From positions 57,409 through 121,408 of the forward strand of contig NZ_JACJQG010000019.1 in NCBI RefSeq assembly GCF_014696435.1: a stretch of DNA of 64,000 nt, given 5' to 3'. The translations under genes were made by a program, and so were the position numbers. Shown in pieces: positions 27,212 to 37,700 of this stretch (the first letter of the stretch is position 1; each line of letters opens with the position of its first letter). This DNA comes from Calothrix anomala FACHB-343. Lineage in GTDB: Bacteria; Cyanobacteriota; Cyanobacteriia; Cyanobacteriales; Nostocaceae. The notes beneath the pieces are model-generated. The model made no database searches. It was not told the DNA's origin and saw only the letters and a list, made by a program, of their open reading frames with translations.

Positions 27212-27478
27212 TTGCTTACTTCAACCTTATTAGCTGCTTCCACTGTACCCACAACCCTACAATGGAGTCCAACCGTTGGGATTATCATGATTATCGCGAA
27301 TATTATTGCGATCGCCTTTGGCAAATCTACCATCAAGTATCCCAGCGTCGGCCCTGCTTTGCCCTCACCTAATTTATTTGGTGGCTTCGGCGCACCTGCA
27401 TTACTCGCTACCACCGCTTTCGGTCATATTTTAGGCGCGGGTATTATCTTAGGGCTGCATAACCTCGGCAGAATCTAG
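27212..27478 (+). CDS. psaK: Photosystem I reaction centre subunit PsaK (TTG start)
   Basis: 88 residues. LTSTLLAASTVPTTLQWSPT then VGIIMIIANIIAIAFGKSTI gives the first helix, and FGGFGAPALLATTAFGHILG with the end GLHNLGRI gives the second. PsaK sits at the edge of the PSI core and links it to antenna or trimer neighbours. The start is set by a TTG at 27212: TAGGAG lies 8 nt upstream, and the product then begins like known PsaK (MLTSTLLAA). An ORF drawn from 27155 would add 19 unconserved residues and skip this ribosome-binding site. Confidence 0.93.
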   Translation: MLTSTLLAASTVPTTLQWSPTVGIIMIIANIIAIAFGKSTIKYPSVGPALPSPNLFGGFGAPALLATTAFGHILGAGIILGLHNLGRI

Positions 27479-27525
27479 GTTGTTAGCTGATTTCACCTAC
27501 TCTTTTGTCTATAACCATTAAATTA

Positions 27526-27556
27526 AGCTAGAGATTCATTTCTCTGGCTTTTTTGC
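27526..27556 (+). terminator. Rho-independent terminator of psaK
   Basis: AGCTAGAGA pairs with TCTCTGGCT (one G-U pair) around TTCATT and is followed by TTTTTTG. Confidence 0.8.
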
Positions 27557-27677
27557 GTTCAATACCAAGTTACCAACAATTGTCTTAATTAACTTTTTTA
27601 ACCAGCAATTGTATGGTTAAAAACACCAAAGTGTAGTTTGACTTACTAACAAGACATCACCAAAAATCTTTCTTTCC

Positions 27678-27717
27678 GTCAACAGTCAACAGTCAACAGT
27701 CAACAGTCAACAGTCAC
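27678..27717. repeat. GTCAACA tandem repeat
   Basis: Five perfect GTCAACA units ending directly at the stop codon of the minus-strand gene 27717-28091. Confidence 0.85.
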
Positions 27718-28091
27718 TAAACAGGTAGAGGCGCTAAACCGTGTAACTGACGTATAGCGTTGATACACACCGGACAATCACAACCAAATAACTTGATTGC
27801 TTCATCACTTTCTGCTTCAGTAAATTCTAGTTCTGCAGGTTGATCGGGTGATTGCACTTGCGGTACTTGCGCTACTGTCATCTCTGGTTTAGTTGGAGAA
27901 ACAGTATTCTCAACTTCTATGCATACCTGTTTAGTCTCTGCTGAGTGGGGGGAACGTACACAAGATAAATGAGTACCTACGGGAGTAACTGTTTGATTAG
28001 CATGTACAGGCTTGGTCATCATGACCATAGATAGCATAGATGCAAACAGTGCGGGGGAAGAAAGCAAGGATAAGACAAATCTTTTGTTCAT
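27717..28091 (-). CDS. Small secreted protein with C-terminal CxCxxC tail
   Basis: 124 residues. A signal peptide (LSLLSSPALFASMLSMVMMT) ends near VHA, a variable Pro/Gln-rich middle follows, and then a conserved tail KLFGCDCPVCINAIRQLHGL. GGAGA lies 5 nt before the ATG. The tail resembles that of the 51411-51674 protein (QLGCSCAACVKSKFHLLQGK), so the two are members of one small family in this genome. The cysteines could bind a metal, form a disulfide or accept a modification. No established family recognised. Confidence 0.72.
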   Translation of the reverse strand: MNKRFVLSLLSSPALFASMLSMVMMTKPVHANQTVTPVGTHLSCVRSPHSAETKQVCIEVENTVSPTKPEMTVAQVPQVQSPDQPAELEFTEAESDEAIKLFGCDCPVCINAIRQLHGLAPLPV

Positions 28092-28230
28092 TTATTCTCC
28101 AATTTTGGTCAATAAAGATGCGACTTATGTTTTCACATCATCGGCAATCGATCAGTCCATCTTATACAAATTCTCATCAAATGGCTTGAGATGAGATGAC
28201 CAAAATTGTACAGGTATTTGAGCTTGTATT

Positions 28231-29292
28231 TTAAACTACTTGCTTGGGCTGAGATTTTGCTAACTCACTAGGCGCAAATGCACCATGTTCTGTAATGATG
28301 GCTGTAATTAATTCTGCTGGTGTAACATCAAAAGCGGGATTATAAAATTCCACCCCTTCCGGCGTGAGTCTGGTATCACCTACTTGATAAATTTCTTGCG
28401 GATTGCGTTCTTCAATGGGGATTTGGCTACCATCGATTAAGGCAAAATCAACGGTAGATAGAGGCGCAGCGACAAAAAAAGGAATATTATGTGCTTTAGC
28501 TGCGATCGCAACGCTATATGTACCTATCTTATTCGCAGTATCGCCATTAGCAGCAATTCTATCTGCACCCACAACCACAGCATGAATTAAGCCTTGTTTC
28601 ATGCAATGGGCTGCCATATTATCAGTTATGACAGTCACGGGAATCCCTTCTTGCACGCATTCCCAAGCTGTGAGTTTTGCACCTTGTAACCGGGGACGAG
28701 TTTCATCAGCAAACACCCGCGCTAATCTTCCTTCTCGCCAAGCAGAACGCACCACACCTAAAGCAGTACCATAACCAGCAGTTGCTAATGCACCAGCGTT
28801 ACAATGAGTCAAAATTGTCAGCTTTTGGGGGGTTTTGGGTAAAACTGCTAAACCATTATCGCCAATCGCCTGACAAGTTTGTAAATCTTCAGCGTGGATA
28901 GTTTGGGCAGTTTGTAACAGCGTTTGTTTCAGTTCTGCAACTGTGCCGATACTTTCATAGGCTGTTCTCATCATCCGACTAATTGCCCAAAATAAATTTA
29001 CCGCAGTCGGACGAGTAGAACGCAACAATTGAGCGACTTGCTCTAAGCGTTGTAAAAATTCATTGCGGTTGTCGGTTTCAATCTCCCTCGCACCAAGATA
29101 AATACCATAAGCTGCGGCGACACCAATCGCTGGCGCACCTCTAACAATCATCGTTGTGATTGCTAAAGCCATATCTTCACTGCGGTGAATTTCTACAAAA
29201 GCATACTCGTTAGGTAAGCGAGTTTGGTCAATCAGCGATACTGAATCATTGTGCCAAATAATTGGATAAACTTGGTTAGAAGCAGAGGTCAT
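28231..29292 (-). CDS. mtnA: S-methyl-5-thioribose-1-phosphate isomerase
   Basis: 353 residues, standard length. Methionine salvage enzyme that converts methylthioribose-1-phosphate to methylthioribulose-1-phosphate. Motifs: [40 protein letters not shown] (catalytic Cys), [12 protein letters not shown] and [20 protein letters not shown]. It resembles eIF2B-alpha-type proteins, but the CNAGALA and RGAPAIG signatures identify MtnA. Stand-alone; divergent from the metallophosphatase gene. Confidence 0.93.
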   Translation of the reverse strand: MTSASNQVYPIIWHNDSVSLIDQTRLPNEYAFVEIHRSEDMALAITTMIVRGAPAIGVAAAYGIYLGAREIETDNRNEFLQRLEQVAQLLRSTRPTAVNLFWAISRMMRTAYESIGTVAELKQTLLQTAQTIHAEDLQTCQAIGDNGLAVLPKTPQKLTILTHCNAGALATAGYGTALGVVRSAWREGRLARVFADETRPRLQGAKLTAWECVQEGIPVTVITDNMAAHCMKQGLIHAVVVGADRIAANGDTANKIGTYSVAIAAKAHNIPFFVAAPLSTVDFALIDGSQIPIEERNPQEIYQVGDTRLTPEGVEFYNPAFDVTPAELITAIITEHGAFAPSELAKSQPKQVV

Positions 29293-29416
29293 AAAAATCG
29301 GGAATTATTGCAATTAGGGATTAATTATAAATGTTGGCAACACATCAATATATTCTAAAGTACAAGGCAATCTTCCCTACAATTTGTCGCATTCTTGTTT
29401 CAAATTGCTATTAGCT

Positions 29417-31168
29417 ATGTTTACAGGTTTTAGACGCCGTAAAAAAATATTAGGCTTAGTCCTATTATTTATACTGACTGTATGCTTTACCCTGGTAAAT
29501 GTGCGTTCATTTGGGGAAACAATTATGACATCAGCGCCGCAATTGCTGACAGATCCATTTTTGCAGCTACCAACAGAAAACTCGGTGCGGGTGGTTTGGT
29601 TTACAGAGTTTGCAGGTAGTCAACATACAGTTAATTATGGGGAAAATTTAGCCAAGACGGCAAGGGCAAGTACAATTAAACTCAGTCGCACTAGAGAAGA
29701 TCAACAATCGCGTGTAGGTAATCAAACTGCAAATAGCCAAGTTTATCAGCAAACTGTTAACCGTGATATTTGGCGACATGAAGCGGAAATAACCGGATTA
29801 ATTGCTGATTCGCGGGTAAATTACCGCGTAACTAGCTGGCGAGAAGATGGAGAAAGTGTCAGCAGCGATGTGTTTACCCTTGCGCCTAAGCCTAAACCGG
29901 GGACACCATTAAAAATTTTACTCACTTCAGATCATCAACTTAAACCGATGACAGCCGCCAATCTGCAAAAGGTAGTGGAAACTGTAGGAAGAGTAGACGC
30001 AGTTTGGTTTGCTGGGGATTTAGTGAATATTAGCGATCGCGCTTCTGAATGGTTTGATGATAATCGGGGTGGTGCGTTTTTTCCCGCTTTACAAGGACGC
30101 GCTAACTATAAAATGACTCACAACGGTGTTAGTACAACCTATACTGGCGGACAAATTATTCAACATGCACCATTATTTTCTTGCATTGGTAATCATGAAG
30201 TTATGGGAAGATTCCAAAGGCTGGAAAGTTTAGATGATGAATTTAATGATTCATTTCCCCGTGCAGTTGCGCAAAGATTATATAGCGGTAAATCTTTAAA
30301 AGATAATTCATTTAATACTGATACTTACGAAGAAATTTTCACTCTGCCAACTAGTAACACAGGCGGAAAGCGATATTATGCTGTTACCTTTGGCGATGTG
30401 CGTTTGGTAGTTTTGTACATTACAAATATGTGGCGCACTCCTAAATTAGATTCACCATATAGAGGTAGATATAACGAAGCAACCGCAGATTTAAATAATC
30501 CTGAAAATTGGGGATATGGACAGTTAATTTATGAGCCTCTTGCTCAAGGTAGCCAGCAATATAATTGGCTAGAAGCAGAACTTAATAGCGATGAATTTAA
30601 ACAAGCAAAATATAAAGTAGTGATGTTTCATCATCCACCCCATACTTTAGGTGATAACATTGTCCCTGCTTACACCGATCCAGTGCAGATAATTGAACGC
30701 GATGATATTGGTAATATCAAAGCAGTACGTTACGAATATCCTAAAAATAATGATTATATTATTCGTGATGTTATTCCTTTATTAGAATCTGCCAACGTAC
30801 AATTTGTTTTATATGGGCATTCTCACCTATGGAATCGCTTCCTTAGTTCTAGCGGAATGCATTTTTTAGAAACATCAAATGTCGGTAACTCTTACGGTGC
30901 AGCTTGGGGTGATAGAAAGCGAGAAGTGCCTGATGGTTATCAAGAAGAATATGTTAAACAGGGCAATCCTAATGGTTTAGAACCAATAGTACCAAATATC
31001 GCCCCCTTGTTAGGCGAAGATGGGAAACCTACACCATATATTGCGAGTAATGACATCACTGTTTTTAGTATTTTTGATACGGAAACAGGTACAGTTAGCA
31101 GTTATCGATTTGATACGCGCAAACCAGATTCTCAGGTAGTTAAGTTTGATGAATTTCAGTTAAAATAA
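29417..31168 (+). CDS. Secreted or anchored metallophosphatase (purple-acid-phosphatase-like)
   Basis: 583 residues from ATG 29417; an upstream start at 29384 would precede the basic stretch FRRRKK of the signal anchor. After the hydrophobic helix (ILGLVLLFILTVCFTLVNV) comes an N-terminal Fn3-like domain (LPTENSVRVVWFTEFAGSQH). The metallophosphoesterase motifs follow in order: TSDHQ, WFAGDLV, CIGNHEVM, VMFHHPPH and VLYGHSHLWNR. These bind a two-metal centre that cleaves phosphate esters. The extracytoplasmic location suggests phosphate scavenging or a surface phosphodiesterase. No Pho box was identified. Confidence 0.85.
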   Translation: MFTGFRRRKKILGLVLLFILTVCFTLVNVRSFGETIMTSAPQLLTDPFLQLPTENSVRVVWFTEFAGSQHTVNYGENLAKTARASTIKLSRTREDQQSRVGNQTANSQVYQQTVNRDIWRHEAEITGLIADSRVNYRVTSWREDGESVSSDVFTLAPKPKPGTPLKILLTSDHQLKPMTAANLQKVVETVGRVDAVWFAGDLVNISDRASEWFDDNRGGAFFPALQGRANYKMTHNGVSTTYTGGQIIQHAPLFSCIGNHEVMGRFQRLESLDDEFNDSFPRAVAQRLYSGKSLKDNSFNTDTYEEIFTLPTSNTGGKRYYAVTFGDVRLVVLYITNMWRTPKLDSPYRGRYNEATADLNNPENWGYGQLIYEPLAQGSQQYNWLEAELNSDEFKQAKYKVVMFHHPPHTLGDNIVPAYTDPVQIIERDDIGNIKAVRYEYPKNNDYIIRDVIPLLESANVQFVLYGHSHLWNRFLSSSGMHFLETSNVGNSYGAAWGDRKREVPDGYQEEYVKQGNPNGLEPIVPNIAPLLGEDGKPTPYIASNDITVFSIFDTETGTVSSYRFDTRKPDSQVVKFDEFQLK

Positions 31169-31426
31169 TCTATTTAACTGCTTGTAACGCAATTTTTCAC
31201 AATCAGCTAATTATAGCAATTTAAAAACAGAATGCCACAAATTGTAGGGGCATGGCATTGCCATGCCCTCTAGAGTATATTAATGTATCTGGCGTTCCGT
31301 TGTCGCATAGCGCCGTCTACAACATAACATTGAAATCCACACAAGGGCGGGGAAACCCCGCCCCTACGAAAATTTTAATTACGTATCGAAATGCGGATTG
31401 GAATGAGCATTTATATACAAAAAATG
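31169..31426. repeat. Family-B repeat and GGGGAAACCCC palindrome
   Basis: 31210-31300 holds the GTAGGGGCATGGCATTGCCA core and CCCTCTAGAGTATATTAATG. 31343-31366 holds the intact AGGGCGGGGAAACCCCGCCC palindrome, which serves as a reference for the interrupted copy at 1447-1648. Confidence 0.7.
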
Positions 31427-31912
31427 TTAATAATGCTCGCTGCGTAAATCATCAACCACATCTCTACTAGCAGCTATTTCTACATAGTGCTTGGCTTGTT
31501 CTAGATTACCTTTGGCTCTATTACGCCAACTTCTAGAAGCATTAGTATCTTCTTGTTCAGATATATCTTTTTCTGCACTACGTAACAGTTTATAAATAGC
31601 ACGGAATTTATCTAAATGTTTTACAGAAGTATCAACATTTGGGTTATCTTGTAAATCCTTTTTATCCAAGACTGCGGCTTTATCAATCTCTTGGATAGCG
31701 AGATGAACTTGCTGATAGGCTAATTTTGTTTCTTGTTCGACATTCGTTTCATCACGTTGCTGTAAAAGCAATTCAGCTTTGCGCAAATCGCTGCGTGCGT
31801 GGAGATAAGCAGGATGTTGAACAGAGGTAACGGCTCCAGCAATACCAGAATTTAGAGAAGCTGCTACTAATCCTGCTAAAAGGCTAACCAAGCTAAGTTT
31901 ACGAATAGTCAT
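31427..31912 (-). CDS. Periplasmic helical protein, unknown function
   Basis: 161 residues. Signal peptide KLSLVSLLAGLVAASLNSGI ending at AGA. The mature part is predicted to be almost entirely helical and charged: HPAYLHARSDLRKAELLLQQ, then LAYQQVHLAIQEIDKAAVLD, then WRNRAKGNLEQAKHYVEIAA. The helical-hairpin periodicity is reminiscent of TPR-like or four-helix-bundle periplasmic proteins. No cofactor motif. Function not recognised. Confidence 0.7.
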   Translation of the reverse strand: MTIRKLSLVSLLAGLVAASLNSGIAGAVTSVQHPAYLHARSDLRKAELLLQQRDETNVEQETKLAYQQVHLAIQEIDKAAVLDKKDLQDNPNVDTSVKHLDKFRAIYKLLRSAEKDISEQEDTNASRSWRNRAKGNLEQAKHYVEIAASRDVVDDLRSEHY

Positions 31913-32086
31913 AATTTTGCACCAAATTACAAATGTGAATTTGATGATTGCTTAGACTGATGGCTGACTAAAAAAGTTGTGTAGGATATATGTCAATGCT
32001 GTGTATTTTTACTGGTAAAAAACAGATTTTTTATTCATAGAGGAGAAAGCCTAAATCTCTATATTTATTATTTCTCCCCTATAAGA

Positions 32087-33385
32087 TTACAGTACGCGCA
32101 GCAAGCTAGGAATGCTATCTATTGCTTCCAAGTTATGTATCTCTGTTAAAGCTTGGCGAAAATCACCTTCTTTAACATCATGGGTAACAACAACAATCTC
32201 TGCTAAATCGCCTTGAAAACCAGTTTGTACTACTGATTCTAAGCTGACGCCATAATTACCAAAGCAAGTACCTAGTTTACCAATTACCCCTGATTGATCC
32301 TTGGTGAGGAAGCGGGTATAAAAACGAGTGACTAGTTCGGATATGGGTGCTATTTGACAGTAATCTTGATGTCTACAAGCTAACAAAGGATTGGGTTTTG
32401 TCTCGCTGGCTGTTTTAGTTTTGAGTGTTGCGGTTAAATTTAAAATATCAGATGATACCGCACTCGCAGTTGCACCCGCACCCGCACCAGGGCCAAAAAA
32501 CATGACTTGCCCAATAGGTTCACCTTCTACAAGTATGGCATTATACACGCCGTTGATACTAGCTAAGGGGTGCGCTTTGGGTAAAAGGGTGGGATGAACT
32601 CTCACAGATAACTTTGAAGTATCCTGTCCGTGAAGTTTCGCGATCGCTAATAATTTAATCACAAAGCCTAATTTTTCAGCATAGGCTATATCTGTTTTGC
32701 TAACTTGGCGAATTCCTTCACAATAAACGTCTTGGAGGTGAATCCGTCCCCCAAAGGCTAAGGAAGCTAAAATCGCAATTTTATCGCCAGCATCTAAACC
32801 ATCGACATCAGCAGTGGGATCGGCTTCAGCATAGCCCAATTTTTGAGCATCAGCTAACACATCCTCAAAATTGCTGCCTTCTTGTTGCATCCGCGTGAGA
32901 ATGTAGTTAGTAGTACCGTTAACAATACCTGTAACTGTGTGGATGCGGTTGACGCTTAAAGACTGCTTTAGGGGTTGAATTACCGGAATACCACCACCAA
33001 CTGCGGCTTCTAGCATGACATAAACGCCAGCTTCATTAGCAGTTGTGAAGATTTCATTCCCAAAACGCGCGATCGCAGCTTTGTTAGCGGTGACGACATG
33101 CTTACCGTTTTTCAAGGCTTGGAGAATCAGCGATCGCGCTGGTTCCAATCCCCCCATGACTTCAACTACTATATCTACAGCCGGATCGTTAACAATTGAT
33201 TCTAAATCTGTAGTAATTATATCTGCTGGTAGTTCAACCGCTCGTGGTTTATCAAGCGATCGCACTCCTACCCGATATATTTCTAGTTCTTCTAATAACG
33301 GGTGACGCCCAGTCGCATCCTGTAACAACTGTACAGTACCCGCCCCTACAGTACCTAATCCCAGTATTCCTAACTTAACACCCAC
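32087..33385 (-). CDS. hom: Homoserine dehydrogenase
   Basis: 432 residues with GTG start. NAD(P)-binding LGILGLGTVGAGTVQLLQ at the N-terminus, catalytic region TGIVNGTTNYILTRMQ and DADPTADVDGLDAGDKIAIL, and a C-terminal ACT domain (TKDQSGVIGKLGTCFGNYGV) that gives threonine feedback control. It reduces aspartate semialdehyde to homoserine for threonine, methionine and isoleucine synthesis. Monofunctional, since no aspartokinase part is present. TTTGTACCAAATTTGTACCA repeats lie about 5-25 nt upstream of the start. Confidence 0.93.
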   Translation of the reverse strand: MGVKLGILGLGTVGAGTVQLLQDATGRHPLLEELEIYRVGVRSLDKPRAVELPADIITTDLESIVNDPAVDIVVEVMGGLEPARSLILQALKNGKHVVTANKAAIARFGNEIFTTANEAGVYVMLEAAVGGGIPVIQPLKQSLSVNRIHTVTGIVNGTTNYILTRMQQEGSNFEDVLADAQKLGYAEADPTADVDGLDAGDKIAILASLAFGGRIHLQDVYCEGIRQVSKTDIAYAEKLGFVIKLLAIAKLHGQDTSKLSVRVHPTLLPKAHPLASINGVYNAILVEGEPIGQVMFFGPGAGAGATASAVSSDILNLTATLKTKTASETKPNPLLACRHQDYCQIAPISELVTRFYTRFLTKDQSGVIGKLGTCFGNYGVSLESVVQTGFQGDLAEIVVVTHDVKEGDFRQALTEIHNLEAIDSIPSLLRVL

Positions 33386-34128
33386 AATTTTTGTACCAAA
33401 TTTGTACCAAAATTTAATTTTAAATCCTCAGTGCTGAGTAATAGTTTCTCACAACTTTTAGCCCACAAACCCCACCAACCATCCGGGTGTTGTGTCCTGC
33501 AGAGCTAGGACAGGCAGTTTAAATCTATTTTACTTCTTATTGTCCATCGCAAAAACTGCGATCGCTGTCATCAGGTAGCCAAACATCATATCTTACCTTA
33601 CTTTCAGAAATTTTTAATGTTATGTAAAAATTCATACATAACATCTTTATTTTTAGTAATTTCTGTCTAGAGATAGATGTAACAATAATTATTCTTTTTT
33701 CGGGAAAAATTGCCAAGGAACCATTAAGTTTAGATAAATTGTCGGGAAAAATTAATTTTTTAATTTATTCAGCCTTGACATTCTTAAGCGTTAGCGACTA
33801 AAACAAAACAGTGCGTGAATACACAGATTTATAGCTAGTCAGTTCCATGATCTAGTTGACAGCTATTTATCAAACTTTGCTATTCCAATACTTGCGAGTG
33901 CTAGCATCTACAACTAGCAAATATCACAGTGAATATTAGCTGTTGATGTTGCTATTTTTACACCATTAAGGAACTGCCAAGTAAAAAATATTCCATTGCT
34001 ATTTTTTACAGTCAACAGTCAACAGTCAACAGTTAACAGTTAACAGTTAGCAGTCAACAGCTATATCTTCATGGCAAATTGCTATTGCCAGATTACAGCA
34101 TATATATCTGCTTTGGTGCTTAAATTTT
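33386..34128. other. 740-bp regulatory region upstream of the peptide-export locus
   Basis: No gene seen. It holds a perfect 10-bp inverted repeat (33617-33644) and a GTCAACA heptamer block (34011-34062). The AT-rich stretch 33645-34000 probably includes the promoter of the 34129 gene. It separates the divergent hom gene. Confidence 0.5.
33617..33644. promoter_or_regulatory. Perfect inverted repeat ATGTTATGTA-N8-TACATAACAT
   Basis: Two exact 10-bp arms separated by AAAATTCA. Followed on the plus strand by CTTTATTTTT, so a weak terminator for something upstream is possible. The AT-rich symmetric arms also fit an operator. It lies 485 bp before the HTH gene. Confidence 0.4.
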
Positions 34129-34707
34129 ATGATCCGAAATTCTCTACAAAATTTTGAAAATCAGTTTTTCACAACCGAGCAATACCAAAATTTATTGAAA
34201 AAACTCCCAGAGAATTTACAAGCCAACTATCGCCGGCGACTAGAAATTATGTTGCTGGCGGATATGGGAAAATCACAAACTGAAATCTGCCAAATTTTAG
34301 GTTGTTCTCAAGAAATGGCACGTTATTGGATGGCGATTGCCAAAGCTGGTTTAATTGCAGAATGGGAACAACGCCCCATAGGTAGACCAAAAATTGTCAG
34401 TCAACAATATAGAGAAAGATTAAAAGAATTAATTAGTCATAGTCCTCGTAAATATGGCTATGCTTTTAGTAATTGGACATCTCAATGGTTAAGCAAACAT
34501 TTAGCTACAGAATTTGGCATTGAAATTAGTAATCGGCATATTAATAGATTACTCAAGGAAATGGGTTTATCTACACAAAAACGCCGTGTAGATAAAAAAC
34601 AAAATCTGCCGGATAAAAAAGCTAATGTTGTGAGAATTTGTGACTTGCAATCTACCAGTTCTGCTCACCTTTACGAGCAATTTAATCTAATTCAAGTTAA
34701 TAATTAA
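34129..34707 (+). CDS. IS630-transposase-like HTH protein without catalytic domain
   Basis: 192 residues. RLEIMLLADMGKSQTEICQI followed by LGCSQEMARYWM is a first helix-turn-helix. GRPKIVSQQYRERLKELI, then NWTSQWLSKHLATEFGIEIS and NRHINRLLKEMGLSTQKRR form the second winged-HTH module, exactly the two-part DNA-binding region at the front of IS630/Tc1-type transposases. The DDE catalytic domain that should follow is absent and the protein ends after a 35-residue tail. It sits 21 nt upstream of the C39 exporter, which has its own GGAGAGG site. Most likely a domesticated DNA-binding regulator of this locus; a truncated transposase is the alternative. Confidence 0.75.
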   Translation: MIRNSLQNFENQFFTTEQYQNLLKKLPENLQANYRRRLEIMLLADMGKSQTEICQILGCSQEMARYWMAIAKAGLIAEWEQRPIGRPKIVSQQYRERLKELISHSPRKYGYAFSNWTSQWLSKHLATEFGIEISNRHINRLLKEMGLSTQKRRVDKKQNLPDKKANVVRICDLQSTSSAHLYEQFNLIQVNN

Positions 34708-34728
34708 ACTTGGGATAAAGGAGAGGTA

Positions 34729-37700
34729 ATGTTATCAAAGTTTTCCCAAGCACAACTAAGTCAATTTTTAACTGCTCTCTTGAATGAGAAGCTGACTGAT
34801 AGGGAATTAGAGAATTGCTGGAGAAATATGGAAATTATTGAACCAGCAGTAGCAAAACTATTTTGGCAGTCAACAGCTGCGCCTGCAGGAATTTATTTAG
34901 TAATTACAGGTAAAATCAGATTGCTAGATAGTTCTGGTAACTTAATCTCTACCCTAACAGCAGGGTCATCATTTGGGGAAATGACCTTGTTTCCCGATGC
35001 AGAATTTAGCTATTATGCAGCGAGAGCTTCGACGAATTTACAACTGTGTTACCTCAAGCAAGATGTATTGCAGATTTTGATGGCTCGATACCCCAAAATC
35101 TGCGATCGCCTTTTACTACGTGCAGAACGTTGGGATTTACTGATGTTGTATCGTCAGCAACAACCACAGGCAACCGTGGAAGGGATTCATCAAGCCTTGG
35201 CTTTGTTTGAAAGAGTAGCTATACAAGACTTTTCTCAGATATATCTCAATTCCGAAACTAAGTTAGTTTTGCTACATCAAGGTAAATTGCGACATGCTGA
35301 TGGTAATTGTTTAATACCGGGTAAAATTTACCCTGCGCCAAAACAAGGTAATTGGCAAGCAATCCAACCGACAATTATCTATCAATTGCGGACTGCTGAT
35401 TGGCAAACAGCACAGCAATTTTGGCCGCAATTGGCAGAATTTAGCAATTCTGTACCAGATAAAGACGATCGCCCATCACCAATTCCTAATGTAATACCTT
35501 TTCCCGCGATCGCAACGCCAAAAAAGCCACAATCACGGGTTTATTTTCCCTCACCGCAAATCAAAGCCAAGCATTTATGGTTACAGCTAACTAAGCGCTA
35601 TCCCTTTTTTGAACAACAAAGCGCCACTGATTGTGGTGTCGCTTGTTTAGTGATGATTGGGCGTTATTGGGGTAAAAGCTTTAGTATCAATCGATTGCGA
35701 GATTTAGCTAACGTCAATCGCATCGGCGTTTCCTTACGGGGTTTAGCTACTGCTAGTGAAAGTATTGGTTTTGCTAGCCGTCCAGTCAAAGCCAGCTTAG
35801 ATAAATTAGCACAACAACCCCTACCTGCGATCGCTCATTGGGAAGGCAATCATTATATCGTCGTCTATGAGATTAGCAAAAAACAGGTAATTGTTGGCGA
35901 TCCGGCGATCGGACAACGTACCCTCACCCATCATCAATTTCAAGCTGGGTGGACTGGTTACGCTTTAATATTACAACCTACCCCCCTGTTAAAAGAAAGC
36001 GAAGAAGCTAATACCCCATTTTGGCAATTATTCGAGTTAGTTAAACCACATTGGCAAGTATTATTAGAAGTCTTTATCGCTTCCTTATTAATCCAAATAT
36101 TTGGATTAATTACACCGCTATTTACCCAGTTACTTTTAGATAGAGTCATTGTTCAAGGTAGTACTCTCACCTTAAATGCTGTCGGTTGTGGTTTATTAAT
36201 TTTTGGTTTATTTCGTGTTGCCCTCAACACATTACGACAATATTTATTAGACCACACAGCCAACCGGATTGGCGTAGCACTGATGGTAGGTTTTATTAAA
36301 CATACCTTCCGCCTCCCCCTAGCATTTTTTGAATCGCGTTATGTCGGGGATATTATTTCTCGCGTTCAAGAAAACCAGAAAATTCAGCGCTTTCTTACTG
36401 GCGAAGCACTGTCAATTATCCTTGATTTATTGACAGTATTTATTTATATCGGCTTAATGTTTTGGTATAGCTGGCAAATGACTATCCTAGCATTAGCAAT
36501 TGTGCCGCCATTTTTAATTTTAGCAGTTGTGGCTACACCATTCTTTCGCCGCATTAGCCGGGAAGTTTTTAATGCTTTAGCCAACGAGAATAGTTATTTA
36601 ATTCAATCCCTGACAGGTATTCGTTCTATTCGGTCAATGGCAATTGAACAAAGCGTGCGTTGGCGTTGGGAAGAATTGCTCAATAACTTAACTAAAAAAT
36701 TATTCCGGGGTCAGATAATTGGCAACCAAATGGAATTTTTTAGTTCAACAATTGAAACTGTAGCAACTACAAGCTTACTATGGTTTGGTGCTTGGTTAGT
36801 GATTCAAAATCAACTCACAATCGGGCAATTAATTGCTTTCAATATGTTGTTGGGTAATATCATTCATCCGTTTCAACGCCTGACTGTACTTTGGAATCAA
36901 TTACAGGAAGTAATTATTTCCACAGAACGGATTAATGATGTATTATCAGCCGCACCAGAAGAAGATTTACAAAATCAACCCCGACAATATTTAGAGCAAA
37001 TTCGCGGTCATATTCGCTTTGAAAATGTCACCTTCCGCTATCATCCAGATAGCGATATTAACGTCCTCGAAAACCTCAGCTTAGAAATTTTCTCTGGACA
37101 AACTGTAGCCCTAGTAGGGCGTAGTGGTTCGGGAAAAACCACTCTAGCAAAATTAATTTTGGGTTTATATACACCCACAGACGGGAAGATTTTAATTGAT
37201 GGTTATGATGTCACCAGTTTAGCATTGCGATCGCTCCGTTCTCAAATTGGCGTTGTCGATCAAGAAACCTTCTTATTTGGTGGTACAATTCGCGAAAATA
37301 TTAGCATCGCTTTCCCCGAATCTTCCTTAGAAGAAATTAGAGAAGCAGCGCGTTTAGCCGGTGCTGATGAATTTATTCAACAATTACCAATGGGTTACGA
37401 AACCCAAATAGGTGAAGGTGGTGGAATGCTATCTGGTGGACAACGCCAACGTCTAGCAATTGCGCGGGCTTTATTAGGTAATCCTCCCATACTGATTTTT
37501 GACGAAGCTACCAGTCATCTAGACGCAGAATCAGAAAGGATTATTCAGAATAATTTAAATACAATTCTCCAAGGACGTACCAGCTTAATTATTGCCCATC
37601 GCCTCTCAACAATTCGCAATGCCGACTTAATTTTAGTATTAGATCGGGGCTTATTAATAGAAAGCGGTACTCATGAAGAATTGATTGCGAAAAAAGGTCA

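Noticed and set aside
34129-34707. Complete IS630 insertion sequence
   Set aside because: No DDE domain, no terminal inverted repeats and no TA duplication visible around the gene.
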